From assembly GCA_036245525.1 (NCBI GenBank), contig BTPG01000002.1, positions 169,185,528 through 169,249,527 on the forward strand: a DNA stretch of 64,000 nt. The letters are read 5' to 3'. Position 1 is the stretch's first letter. Every line of letters begins with the position of its first letter. The DNA is from Semisulcospira habei (lineage: Eukaryota > Mollusca > Gastropoda > Semisulcospiridae). Positions 46,290-56,954 of the stretch are shown here, in pieces. A program made the position numbers and the translations under genes. Under the pieces are notes generated by a model, which made no database searches, was not told the origin of the DNA, and saw nothing but the letters and a program-made list of their open reading frames with translations.

Positions 46290-46915
46290 TTTTCATACAG
46301 ATTTATTACAAGAGTGTTCATTATTATTGGGTTGGTTTCAGCATGTCTAGCTTGTTTTTGTCAATGGAACTGCAAATGGAACGACGCTTGGGGACGAGAG
46401 ACAATAATAAGGGGCATGGAAAACTTTGAAAATGGAACTGCTGATGGAACGGGGGGGGGGGGGGGGGGGGGGGACGAGAGACAATAATAAGGAGTAAGAA
46501 AACCATTGTCATCATAAAGATTTATTACAAGAGTGCTCTACTATGGGGTTGGTGCGCCTGCATCCTTTTGTATACTGTATATAACATGTAAAACTTTGAA
46601 AATGGAACTGCTGATGGAACGGGGTTTGGCGACGAGAGACAATAATAAGGAGTAAGAAAACCATTGTCGACATAAAGATTTATTAAAAGGGTACTACTAT
46701 GGGGTTGGTGCGCCTGCATCATTTTTGTATACTGTATATAACATGTAAAACTTTGAAAATGGAACTGCTGATGAAACGGCGGTTGGGGACGAAAGACATT
46801 AATAAGACAAAAAGAAACAAACATTGTCAACATAAAGACTTATTACAAGAACGTTATTATTCGGTTGTTTCCAGCGTGTATAGCTCTGTTTTTATCTGAT
46901 GTACACCTGGATCAT
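46290..46915. repeat. Tandem array of ~170-bp units after the recombinase-like gene
   Basis: Units share GAGAGACAATAATAAGGAGT, CATAAAGATTTATTA, TATGGGGTTGGTGCGCCTGC and GAAAATGGAACTGCTGAT. About three and a half units; a G run (46450-46473) lies in one. The array starts ~35 bases after the stop codon, so it would be in the 3' UTR. Confidence 0.85.
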
Positions 46916-46935
46916 TTTGTATGCTGTGTAACATT

Positions 46936-47269
46936 AAAGAAGTACCCAACGGAGAAAGAAACACGCTTAGAAAAGACGGGTACAACACAATTTATTAATA
47001 TTTCGGGTAAATACCCGTTGTCAAAATAGACAAACAAACAGAGAGATTAGCCGCTACTTATCTTCATTGGCAGAAGGAATGTGCAGCACATTCCTTCTGC
47101 CAATGAAGATAAGTAGCGGCTAATCTCTCTGTTTGTCTATTTTGACAAAGGGTATTTACCCGAAATATGAATACATTGTGTTGTACCCGTCTTTTCTAAG
47201 CGTGTTTCTTTCTCCGTTGGGTACTTCTTTGCTTATTACACGCTTGGCAGTCACCTTTTTGGTCTGGAT
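46936..47269. mobile_element. HP-S element, intact long palindrome
   Basis: AAGAAGTACCCAACGGAG to CTCCGTTGGGTACTTCTT (about 46937-47230) folds almost completely; the tip is AGAAGGAATGTGCAGCACAT. A non-palindromic tail (ACACGCTTGGCAGTCACC) follows. TGTGTAACATT at 46925-46935 and 47270-47280 may be a target duplication. Confidence 0.88.
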
Positions 47270-47506
47270 TGTGTAACATTCATTAACCTTACTTTGCAAC
47301 TAAACAGTGGCCCCCACCCAGGTCTGCCCTGGGGGACTTGGGTGGGGTCAACTACTTTTTAGTTCCGAGGGTCACCCTGGTCAGCCCCAAAGGGTGGGTT
47401 TTCCTCTCAATTCTGGGGCATGTGTTTCTGTCTACCCTTGGTCAATTAACTTGTATTTTCCTTTTTTAAGCTCTCCCTGCTGTCTGCGCTGCCTGTATCT
47501 CTTGAA

Positions 47507-47840
47507 AAGAAGTACCCAACGCAGAAAGAAACACTCTTAAAAAAGACGGTTACAACACAATTTATTAAGATTTCGGGTAAATCCGCTTTGTCAAAACGGA
47601 CAAACAAACAGAGAGATCAGTCGCTACTTATCTTCATTCGCAGAAGGAATGGGGCACATTCCTTCTGTGAACAAAGATAAGTAGCGACTGATCTCTCTGT
47701 TTGTTTGTCTGTTTTGACAAGGCGGATTTACCCGAAATCTTACTAAATTGTGTTGTAACCGTCTTTTCTAAGCGTGTTTCTTTCTCCGTTGGGCACTTCT
47801 TTGCATTTTACATGATTGGCAGTCACCTTTTGGGTCTGAA
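47507..47840. mobile_element. HP-S element, second intact copy
   Basis: AAGAAGTACCCAACGCAG to CCGTTGGGCACTTCTT (47507-47802), then the same tail (GATTGGCAGTCACC). Differs from the neighbour 275 bases upstream at several stem positions, nearly always in both arms. Confidence 0.88.
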
Positions 47841-47883
47841 TAATTTTTTTGTTTGTTTGTTGTTGTTGTTTTGTTTGTTTGGG

Positions 47884-47914
<31 letters not shown>

Positions 47915-47940
47915 GAGGGAGGGTGGTGGTGGTGTATCTC
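47841..47940. repeat. T/G-rich low-complexity tract
   Basis: (TTTG)n, T run and G run in succession. Confidence 0.9.
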
Positions 47941-48099
47941 TCTTGATATTGGATGTGTGTTGCTAAATGATCTTAGGTTTGCTTAGCGTATTAGACTGGC
48001 TGGCAACATGCATTCAATATTCTGTTCATTATTTTATTTTAATTTTTTCCCCTTCATTATCAGTGCTGGCACGTCCGGACGTTCAGCAATGTACAACCA

Positions 48100-48235
48100 A
48101 TCGGAACGAAAGACAATAATAAGATAAGAAAACCATTGTCAACATGATAAACATTTATTACAAGAGTGTTATTTTTTCAGTGTGTATACCTTGTTTTTAT
48201 CTGATGTACGCCTTGATCATTTTGGAAATGTCTGT
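48100..48235. repeat. Isolated unit of the 46290-46915 array
   Basis: GAAAGACAATAATAAGATAA, CATTTATTACAAGAGTGTTA and TTTTATCTGATGTACGCC match the array's last unit, 1.2 kb away across the two HP-S elements. Confidence 0.75.
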
Positions 48236-48312
48236 AACTTTTTTTTTTTTGGTTACTATAAAGTACACTTTGCATACTGTGCATTGTTTCTAAAGTCACA
48301 GGAAGCATAAAC

Positions 48313-49013
48313 CTTAGCTGAGTTGGTATACCTCGCCCTCTACCTAGGTTAAACGCACCAGCGGTGCCACTGTTGCTATTTTCGCACCGGACCGGTCATG
48401 TGCACCAGAACTGCGCGCGCAGGTTGGCTTGTGCACTTGTAGTGTGGTCTCGTTCGTTCATGCAGAAGATTGTGATCGCAGTCAGGAAAAAAAAGGTTCG
48501 TTTGCGGTTTTAACTTGTAGCCTTTTATCTCCCCGAACACGCCAGTTTTGTGTAGAGATGGCGGAGGCTTGAGTCATGCCCAACACCACTGAATCAAGTC
48601 TATTGTACATGTAGTGCGCTCATTTCTCGAACTTCAACTTTGACGGTGCTTTCTGCCACAAACGACGCAGATGTCGCAAAAATCACCTCCATTGAGGATT
48701 TTAAAAAGCTATTTTTAAAATCTGCCAAATCGCGTAATGTTTCATGGTGCTAGCATAAGGATGGATGCATAATTGCTGGATTGCATATATGGGAAAGGGT
48801 TTATTCTTTATTCATTTTATTTTGCAGCAGTCAAACGAAGCTCACGTGATTCTTTCTCCGAGGTTGCCCATTACAGGTGCAGAAAGCACACGCTCAAAAC
48901 CGATCGGATGCACCAGACCAGTCCGAACGACCGGTCTGGTGCCAATATAGCAACATTGGCACCACTGGTGCATTTAACCTAGGCACTGGACGAGGTATAC
49001 CAACTCGGCTAAG
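48313..49013. mobile_element. 701-bp element with ~85-bp terminal inverted repeats
   Basis: CTTAGCTGAGTTGGTATACC starts it and GGTATACCAACTCGGCTAAG ends it. The repeats continue through ACCTAGGTTAAACGCACCAG / CATTTAACCTAGG. No frame with a known domain and no clear target duplication. The repeat start resembles a polymerase III A box (TAGCTGAGTTGG). Confidence 0.75.
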
Positions 49014-49316
49014 CTTTATTGTCGCACTTGCTAGAACTCGGTATTATATTTCTCTCTCCATTTTATGAATAGAGGCACATAAGTCGCGGTAACCCTTTAC
49101 ATGCCGAACTTGGGCAAGAACTAGTTTTCCTCATCAGTAAAGTTGGCAGAAAAAGGTTTGACTGCTCTTGATTGTTTGATTTGAAGTGTTTACAAACAAT
49201 TATTGTGTTTTTATATGCATGCACCTTTGATGTGATTAATAAAGGCTGAAGTTTCAAGTGATTGATTTCCTATGTTGTCAGTTCATTAATTAATGTCAGT
49301 GTTCTGTTTTGTCATT
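49014..49316. other. Non-coding, nothing recognised
   Basis: No gene or repeat recognised. Confidence 0.45.
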
Positions 49317-49530
49317 TTAACTCATTCTACCTCAAGGCCGGAATCCCCAAATGTTGAAGTCGTCTTCTGAAAACTGCGTTGCAGGGCAGGACACAGATCG
49401 ACCACGATAGTTCAAGGGTGATGCCAGAATAGCTTGGCGGCCATAGGCGCCACTCTATTCTGGCATCAGCCTTGAACTATCATGGTCGATCTTTATTTTG
49501 CTCTGGTGTGTCTGGGGTAGAATAAGTTAA
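49317..49530. mobile_element. HP-A element, second subfamily
   Basis: TTAA at 49317-49320 and 49527-49530; CTCATTCTACCTCAAGG start; hairpin 49398-49492 with AGTTCAAGGGTGATGCC arms. Confidence 0.82.
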
Positions 49531-49584
49531 GTGTTAGTTTCTTCGTCTGGGTCTTTTTCTGTCTTTCATATTTTTCCACACTTT

Positions 49585-49814
49585 TTAACCTGCATCATAC
49601 TGAGGCTAAAAGCTTCAAATTTGTACACTGCCATATATGCAAGCTACATTACAGAACTTACAGATGAGGACATAGACCAATGGCATTATTAGTTCAAGGG
49701 TGGTGCCACAATAGCTTGGTGCCTAGAGGCGCCAAGCTATTCTGCCACTACCCTTTGGACTATTTTAGTCACATTTGTTGCACACACTCGTGTATTCCGA
49801 ATAATAAGGGTTAA
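49585..49814. mobile_element. HP-A-related element, intact relative of the LINE-split copy
   Basis: TTAA at 49585-49588 and 49811-49814. CCTGCATCATACTGAGGC start and CCGAATAATAAGGG end, hairpin 49689-49770. Supplies the uninterrupted form of 10799-13292, in inverted orientation. Confidence 0.85.
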
Positions 49815-50520
<706 letters not shown>

Positions 50521-50782
50521 GCCCGATCACAAAGTTCGCGTTTCATTCGTTGTTGGGTACAGATGGAAAAGTTCATAATCTTTTTAGAATGTCTGGACTC
50601 GATAAGTGTAGAGTGGGAGACGGATTATAATGAATTATTACAGCCATCAAACTACGGCTGACGAGTACCAGACTCATAAATCCGACGTTGGCGCACTTCA
50701 GTCAGCACGTGAAGTGACGCTCTAGCGAGACGGACTTTGACAGAAACCCGCTGTCGCCTTTTGTGTACTGTCTAGGAATACA

Positions 50783-50995
50783 TTTACCCATTTAACCCCA
50801 ACGCCCTACAGCGCGAGATGGATCGACAGTGATAATTCAAGGGTAGTGCCAGATTAGATTGGCGCCTGACGGCGCCAAGCTAATCTGGCACTGCCCTTGA
50901 ATTATCATGGTCGATTCATCTCCTGCTACTGCGCATAGCTGTTAAGTGACACCTCCCAAATTTGAGGAGTGCGGCCGTGCGGTTAAATGGGTTAA
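50783..50995. mobile_element. HP-A element
   Basis: TTTACCCATTTAACCCC start (TTAA mutated) and GGTTAAATGGG-TTAA end (50992-50995); long hairpin 50826-50915. Confidence 0.82.
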
Positions 50996-51013
50996 CCCAA
51001 ATCGAATAAGACA

Positions 51014-51190
51014 TTAAAGCCCCTTTGACTGCCATTTGCCGCGAGTGGAGTCTCTGACACCTTAGCAAAATGAAGCCTGATTCTGCATGAGGAACGCGTA
51101 TAGAAATGGAAACGGACAAGAGGCATAGATCCTCATGAGCCCCCGCAACTGCGGGGGCTCATGAGGATCTATGCCTCTTACAGTTGGGTT
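51014..51190. mobile_element. HP-B element
   Basis: TTAAAGCCCCTTTGACTGCC start at 51014; hairpin 51117-51179, nearly perfect, tip CGCAACTGCG. Confidence 0.8.
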
Positions 51191-51827
51191 TTGTTCGTTA
51201 TACTATCAGCCCCGGCAGAAAGAAAGGAAGCATGGCGCCTAGAGGTGATCGATTCCGGACGGGGGGAAAAAAAAAGACATATTAGGTTAGTTGCAAACTC
51301 GTCTACAGTCCTGAAATAGTTCGTGGTACTTTTTTCTCGTGTTTTGCCGGGAGTAATTGTGCACTTTTGCAGCAGTATGGTCATATCAAAGGTAACGGTC
51401 TGCACAGACGTGACCCTCGTCCAGCTCAAGACCTGGCTTGTCTTTGACGACAAAACGAGTCTTTGTGGGCAACTGATTTGAAAAGTTTTTAACCACGCGG
51501 CTTCCTGTTCTCTTGTCTTACCAAGTCTCTCGTCCCAGTTTCTGCATTGACACGTATTATAGCTGATTTCGGACCTCTAGGTCCAGAAGCCGTAGAGCAG
51601 ACAGTTGCAGAAAACTTTAATAAGCCAGTAAACTGCCAACCAATTGTTCCTTTGCATTTCAGTGCGATTTTTGCGCTGGGCCAAAAATAGCTTATAACAA
51701 AGCCATATGGTCTGTGACAGGCAGGTACTAGCTATTGAAAGCTACTTGTAGTCCGACCCTGATGACTATCACAGGCCGGTGCACTTATAATAAACGAAAG
51801 GTATTCAGCTCGCTTCCAATGAACGAC
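51191..51827. other. Non-coding, nothing recognised
   Basis: No gene or repeat recognised. Confidence 0.45.
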
Positions 51828-51912
51828 TTAACTCATTGAAGACGTGCCGTATACTGATACGCGGCGAATCGCCGCGTATGCTGACGTATATGGCGCGTCC
51901 CCAATGAGTTAA
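51828..51912. mobile_element. HP-C micro-palindrome, diverged
   Basis: TTAA at 51828-51831 and 51909-51912; core GATACGCGGC / GCCGCGTATG with the outer stem changed to CGTATACTG / TGACGTATA. Confidence 0.8.
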
Positions 51913-52345
51913 ACACCGGAAGTTAAAGAGGGGGCAGGGGTATGGAGACAAACAGTAAAGGTGAATGCGATATCTTTGGCGTCAGGCAAGCAGCCAGCAA
52001 TTAATTTTAACCTGATTTGCGTGATGATAACACTACTTTTTGGAGACGGTCAACCCAGAAACATTTCCCACAACGTGCTCCAGTGAACGACAACGAACAG
52101 CGTGCAAGTAAATAAAAGTTTTGACGGGGGAGGAAAAACGTGCCTTTTTGTCGTCTGCTGGTCAGTTCGCGCCCAACTGCTAAACCGTCGCCACCCACGT
52201 CATCTCCTCGCGTCCCGTTCAGCTCTCACGCGCGTGACGTCATTGGCTGAGGCGCTGACTTTCTTCCCCTTGTTCAGAAGATCCGTGTGGATGCCCTGGA
52301 CAAACAGATGGTAAAGTCGGCCAGCCTACGTCGAAGTGAAGGAAA
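51913..52345. other. Non-coding, nothing recognised
   Basis: No gene or repeat recognised. Confidence 0.4.
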
Positions 52346-52440
52346 GGTCTTCGGGCCGAGTCGGGCGCACTTGGCCCGCAAACGAATGTACGCGGGTCAA
52401 GTGCGGCCGATCTCGGCCCGCGGGCATTGTGCTTCCTGTG
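52346..52440. mobile_element. HP-D palindrome, diverged
   Basis: GGGCCGAGTCGGGCGCACTT and AAGTGCGGCCGATCTCGGCC; the GCACTT/AAGTGC segment is specific to this copy and in both arms. Confidence 0.7.
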
Positions 52441-52727
52441 CATGGATCGTCTCAGACTGAACCCCCACCACCTCCCGTTCAGATGAACACAGTTTCAAAA
52501 ATGGCTGTAGAAGGTGGGCCACGATCTTCTCGGCTCTTGCGACCTGCACTGTCTTCAGGGGAACTCTGTTTCTTGCAAACAAAACGCGATGTTCGAGTTT
52601 GAAATGCATGGACAATTAATTTATCGCGCGCAAACCAGTCGGACCTCGTCAACTGGAGCGTCAGTCATGTACGGCAGAATCATCGATGGCGTTTACGGCA
52701 GGGGCTCCTGAGAATCTACATGTCTTC

Positions 52728-52825
52728 TGCTCTGACCTTGATAGAACCAGCGAGTCCATTTTTTGAAAACAGCGAAATTTTCATTGTTGTAACGACAAAT
52801 CTCGGTTTTCTCCAAAATGGACATA
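52728..52825. repeat. HP-F palindrome, diverged
   Basis: GAGTCCATTTTTTGAAAACA ... AAATTTTCATTGTTGTAACG ... TTCTCCAAAATGGAC. Confidence 0.6.
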
Positions 52826-52959
52826 CTGGGTGGGTTTTTTCTCTTGCTCTCCCAAACCAAGGCAGTCTTGCTGGCCGAGATGTTATGAGTTATGTAATCC
52901 CTTCACTGGACGCAGACTGTTCATTGGAAATCGTTGTAAACTCAGCGCCGAAGATCATC

Positions 52960-53108
52960 AGCCGTCAAAGGAACCTGGCTACACCGTGATTTCAGCAAGA
53001 GGCATAGACCCTCATGAGCCCCCGCAACTGCGGGGGCTCATGAGGATCTATGCCTCTTGCAGTTGGGCGGTGTCGACTTTTTCTCGGCACTGAAGGGGTT
53101 GGGATTAA
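52960..53108. mobile_element. HP-B element
   Basis: Hairpin 52995-53060; right end GGCACTGAAGGGGTT and a TTAA at 53105-53108 after GGGA. Confidence 0.75.
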
Positions 53109-53684
53109 TTCGATAGAACCACCAGGCCGCTGCGTTCCTTGCTTTTGACCTGAACCTCTGTTGCCACGGCGGGCAGGACCTGTGGCCCAAAAGCGCTGCC
53201 GTTTGGCAGCGTCAACTAAAGACCTCTGTTCGCGAGTATTTGATCGCGAAATGACGTGCCCTCTTGTGCACTCGGCGGAAGCCCGTCGTGTATGCAAATG
53301 GTGGGTGTAACGTACTTAAGCACCCGGAAGGTGACACGACTTGCATCAAACAGGACGACTGGGACAAAAGTTAAGCAAATACAATCTCATCCAACCAGTA
53401 ACTTTTGTAAGAGTGCAAGGTTTGACCAACCGCGTTCGCCGTTGTGCACTCAGTGACAGGCAAACTGCGGGTTATGGGGTGAGAATTAAGTGGCACGGCA
53501 CTGGCCCTGTGGTCAGTCGCGTGAGTTAGCTTAGTCCTGCGGTAGCCACTGAGCAAGGTGCTCTGCTGATAGCGGCGGCCGTTTTGTGGGAAATCGTTCG
53601 CAGCTCAACCTCAGTATAACATGACTCAGAATATCGCGAAAATCGAATATGACGCGGTTAGGTCTGTGGTTGTGGTTCGATTCC
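53109..53684. other. Non-coding, nothing recognised
   Basis: Short frames only. Confidence 0.4.
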
Positions 53685-53798
53685 CAAGTGAGGAAAAAGT
53701 CCTCTGGCCGACTCCAGTCTTAGTTGGCCCGCGCACGGCTGTGCGCGGGCCAACTAAGACTGGAGTCGGCCTGGGGACTTTTTGCTTACTGTGGTTTT
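53685..53798. mobile_element. HP-D palindrome, near perfect
   Basis: CAAGTGAGGAAAAAGTCC / GGGGACTTTTTGCTTACTG ends; stem GACTCCAGTCTTAGTTGG, present in both arms and unlike the other HP-D stems; inner TTGGCCCGCGCAC shared with the family. Confidence 0.85.
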
Positions 53799-54159
53799 AG
53801 TTTTTCTTCATAAGCCTATGGGTTTTGCTACAGGTGAAAGAGATCTGACTTTATTGTTGGCTGACGGGTGTCGCTGTATAATGAGGCTGATCTGTATTTC
53901 CCACAGAAGAGTCGCCGCTATCAGGAGAGTTTTTTGTGTATGATCCCTGAACCTGTGGGAATACACCCGATTTTAACTCTTCCCCCGCCATTGAACGTAT
54001 ATTGTTGTTTCTGAAATCTTAGTTCGTTCAGCGACCAAAAGCCACAACGGTCCAAGAAACATGGATACAAATCAGAGAGTTTAACCTGTTAAACGTTTCT
54101 GTGCTCCACCTTTCAAAGCGTGTTTCTTGTATTTCTGGTATCATGGTATTTCTTGAAAG
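53799..54159. other. Non-coding, nothing recognised
   Basis: No gene or repeat recognised. Confidence 0.4.
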
Positions 54160-54350
54160 AAAATCGCAAAAGAAAGAAAAACACGCTTAGAAAAGACAAT
54201 ACAACATAATGTAGTACATTTTCAAACTAGACATACAGACATACACGGTGTTCTCCTTATCTTTTCTTTTAAATTAATAAATGTGTTCTAATTGTCTTTT
54301 TAAGCGTGCTTCTTTGTTGGGACTTCTTTCCGCGCTTGTCAGTTATCTTT
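54160..54350. mobile_element. HP-S element, degenerate
   Basis: AACACGCTTAGAAAAGACAA on the left; AATTGTCTTTTTAAGCGTGC on the right; short tail with CGCTTGTCAGTTATC. Confidence 0.65.
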
Positions 54351-54446
54351 TTCTTCTTCTTTTTTTTTTTTTTTTGGTGGGGGGGGGGGGGGCGGAAATG
54401 GGGGGGGGGGGGGGAGTCTGCATTTCACGATAACGATAACGGTTCT

Positions 54447-54663
54447 TTAACTCATTCTGCCCGCGACACACCACAGCAAGATATGGCTCGACCACGATAG
54501 TTCAAGGGTAGTGGCAGAATAGCTGGGCGCCTATAGGCGCCAAGTTATTCTGCCACCACCCTTGAACTATCATGGTCGACCTGTCTCCTGAATTGTATTC
54601 CAGTCCTCAGAGGATAACTACAAAATGTGGGTATTTCGTACCCCCTCGGGCACATAGAGTTGA
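54447..54663. mobile_element. HP-A element, second subfamily
   Basis: TTAA (54447-54450) then CTCATTCTGCCCGCGACA. Both hairpin arms carry GTGGCAG/CTGCCAC where the family usually has GTGCCAG. Confidence 0.8.
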
Positions 54664-55120
54664 TGCCATTTATCACGGGACGTATGGAACAGTTCTTCAT
54701 TATCTTCGAGGTGAGAATGCGGGATTTACCCAGGACAGGGTTCTACTTACACGCCTATATCGATAGCCATAATGTTTCCTATCAGTTTTACAGTTGTTTG
54801 TCCTTGTTGTTTAAGATTATTTTCATAATAAATTGTTCTTGAAGCAAGGCGTAGTGCTGTAGGATACAAAGTCGCATATCAGCACGTGTCATCTGTAAAA
54901 GAAAAAATACTTAATTGTTTTTGCTTTAAAATAAATTCGCCGGTGCCCACGCAAAGCAAATGTATCCCATGTGGCGTTTAAAGGTAAAACTTGTCATTTG
55001 TCAGCAAGGGCGTGATGCCTCCTGATCCGCAGGGGTTAATCTAAATGTCTTGTGTCGATTCAGACTTTTGTTAAACGCTGGACCAATTTTGACTCCTAAA
55101 ACCTTCTTTCAATTACAGCA
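54664..55120. other. Non-coding, nothing recognised
   Basis: No gene or repeat recognised. Confidence 0.4.
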
Positions 55121-55125
55121 GAACC

Positions 55126-55438
55126 CAGGGGCGGATCTGGGGGAGAGGGTTACAAGGGTTCCGGACCCCCCCCCCCCTCCCGACCCAAAATTCTTTAAAA
55201 TGCTATAACAGTCCCTTTTGTGGTGTTTGGAACCCCCCCCCCCCCCACCTCCGCCCGTTGTTTGATATTTGGGCGAATGGCGTGCGAGTCTCATCACACA
55301 CGCGCCTTCTCCACCTCCCCCACCCCCACCCCCTGTACACAAGGTCTAGCGTCGGCGAGGCCTTTCGTATAAGGTTGAAGGTCCCAAACAAAAGTTGGAC
55401 CCGCCCCCCCCCCCCTAAAGGTAACTGATCCGCCCCTG
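55126..55438. mobile_element. hAT-like miniature element
   Basis: CAGGGGCGGATC at the left and GATCCGCCCCTG at the right; interior with C runs and no frame. GAACC at 55121-55125 and 55439-55443 could be a shortened target duplication; hAT elements normally leave 8 bp, so the superfamily is tentative. Confidence 0.7.
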
Positions 55439-55443
55439 GAACC

Positions 55444-55733
55444 TGTCTTTAGCCGCCCTCATCAGAGAACGCATGTCATTGAAGACCATCAATCAGGTGG
55501 CTGTAGCGACCTAAATGATGGTCTTAAATAACAGATGACACCCTTTGCCCTTCAAAACTTCTCTTGAGAGGGCGCCTGTCTTTTAAGACAACATTTTTCA
55601 TGTTAAAAAAAAAATCGCTCCAAAAAATTGTTACTTGTACTGTCACCGCCTAGATATGAGAAAACGCCATCGCTTCCGCAGATTCACGTCCGGTCAGTCT
55701 TTTGCCTGAGGTACATGGATATGAATGAGGCAA
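55444..55733. other. Non-coding, nothing recognised
   Basis: Contains an imperfect inversion of GACCATCA / TGATGGTC near 55481-55527. Confidence 0.4.
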
Positions 55734-55799
55734 GCAAGAGGTATAGATCCTCATAAGCCCCCGCAATTGCGGGGGCTTATGAGGATCTATATCTCTTGT
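55734..55799. mobile_element. HP-B palindrome
   Basis: TCATAAGCCCCCGCAATTGC and GGGGGCTTATGA: the A/T pair replacing the usual G/C is in both arms. Confidence 0.78.
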
Positions 55800-56589
55800 T
55801 GTCCATTGTTTCTGCAGTGTAGAGTTTCAAAATGGAAGGCGGAAGACAAAGTTGCCTTCTTCAGCAGGCTTTTCTCTTTCTTATATTCATCAATAAAACG
55901 GGTTTTTCAATATTTGTCCTGTTTTAACTAAGACTTCCTTACCCATCTTTTCACAAAGTCATGTCATTAGGCACAATTAACAGCCCATGACGTGTCGTTA
56001 CTGCCTTTTGCGCAAGGGGAAACTCTCCTACGTAGCAAAGGCCAAAAGAGCAGAAACGTTTTTCACTTTACGACATTAAAACTTTATGATTACAAAAAAT
56101 AAAGTGGTTATTTGTTTTTCTGCAGTTTTATAGTAAGACATATCAACAGCCATGTATAAAGAAGATACTATGCAATATTAAACGTTGAATTGAGAAGATC
56201 GCTTTAACGTTGAATTCGGCTCAACTTTAATCTCAGACCCACGACCAAGATTTCGTCAAACTTTCCTCAAACTTTTTTTTTTTTCGCAGATGAAAATACT
56301 TTTTCACTTTCAATGTAACAAATAAATTTCAGAGGTCTGTCAATATTATATGTTATTTTGAACGCCTTTCGGACTTCCAATGTCAGTTTTACGACACGCA
56401 GGTGTGAATATTGTCAGACGTGTTGACAGACGCTGCACGAGTTTCGAATAGAATAACTATTTGGGTGGAAGAGCGGGAGTGTATGTATGGGTTATGTATT
56501 AAAAAAAAAAAAAAATTTGCCAGTTTAATCCCTTCCCTCCTGAGGGAAGGGAGATTTTTTTCTTTTTCGTCTTCTTCTTCATTCTTCTT
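55800..56589. other. Non-coding with a small hairpin
   Basis: CCCTTCCCTCCTGAGGGAAG at about 56530-56550 forms a short perfect stem followed by a T-rich run. A 68-codon frame here has no domain. Confidence 0.4.
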
Positions 56590-56771
56590 TTTGTATACCG
56601 TTTTGAAATTACGGTAGACTTTTAAATGGGGCTGGTCGGAGTGCATTTATATGACGTTTTTGGCTTGCGGGGGGGCAGACTGAAATGCTGGCAAAGAAGT
56701 AACAAGATAAAAATGACGTCACGTCTAGCTACGCAAACCTTGCTAGAGAACGTCTTTTTGGCGCCAAAGTG

Positions 56772-56815
<44 letters not shown>

Positions 56816-56870
56816 GTGTGCGTGTGTGCGTGCGTGTGTGTGTGTGTGGTGGTGCGTGTGTGCGTGTGGT

Positions 56871-56954
<84 letters not shown>

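Noticed and set aside
48314..48400. tRNA gene suggested by the A-box-like start
   Set aside because: No B box at the expected distance, and the segment is part of a terminal inverted repeat.
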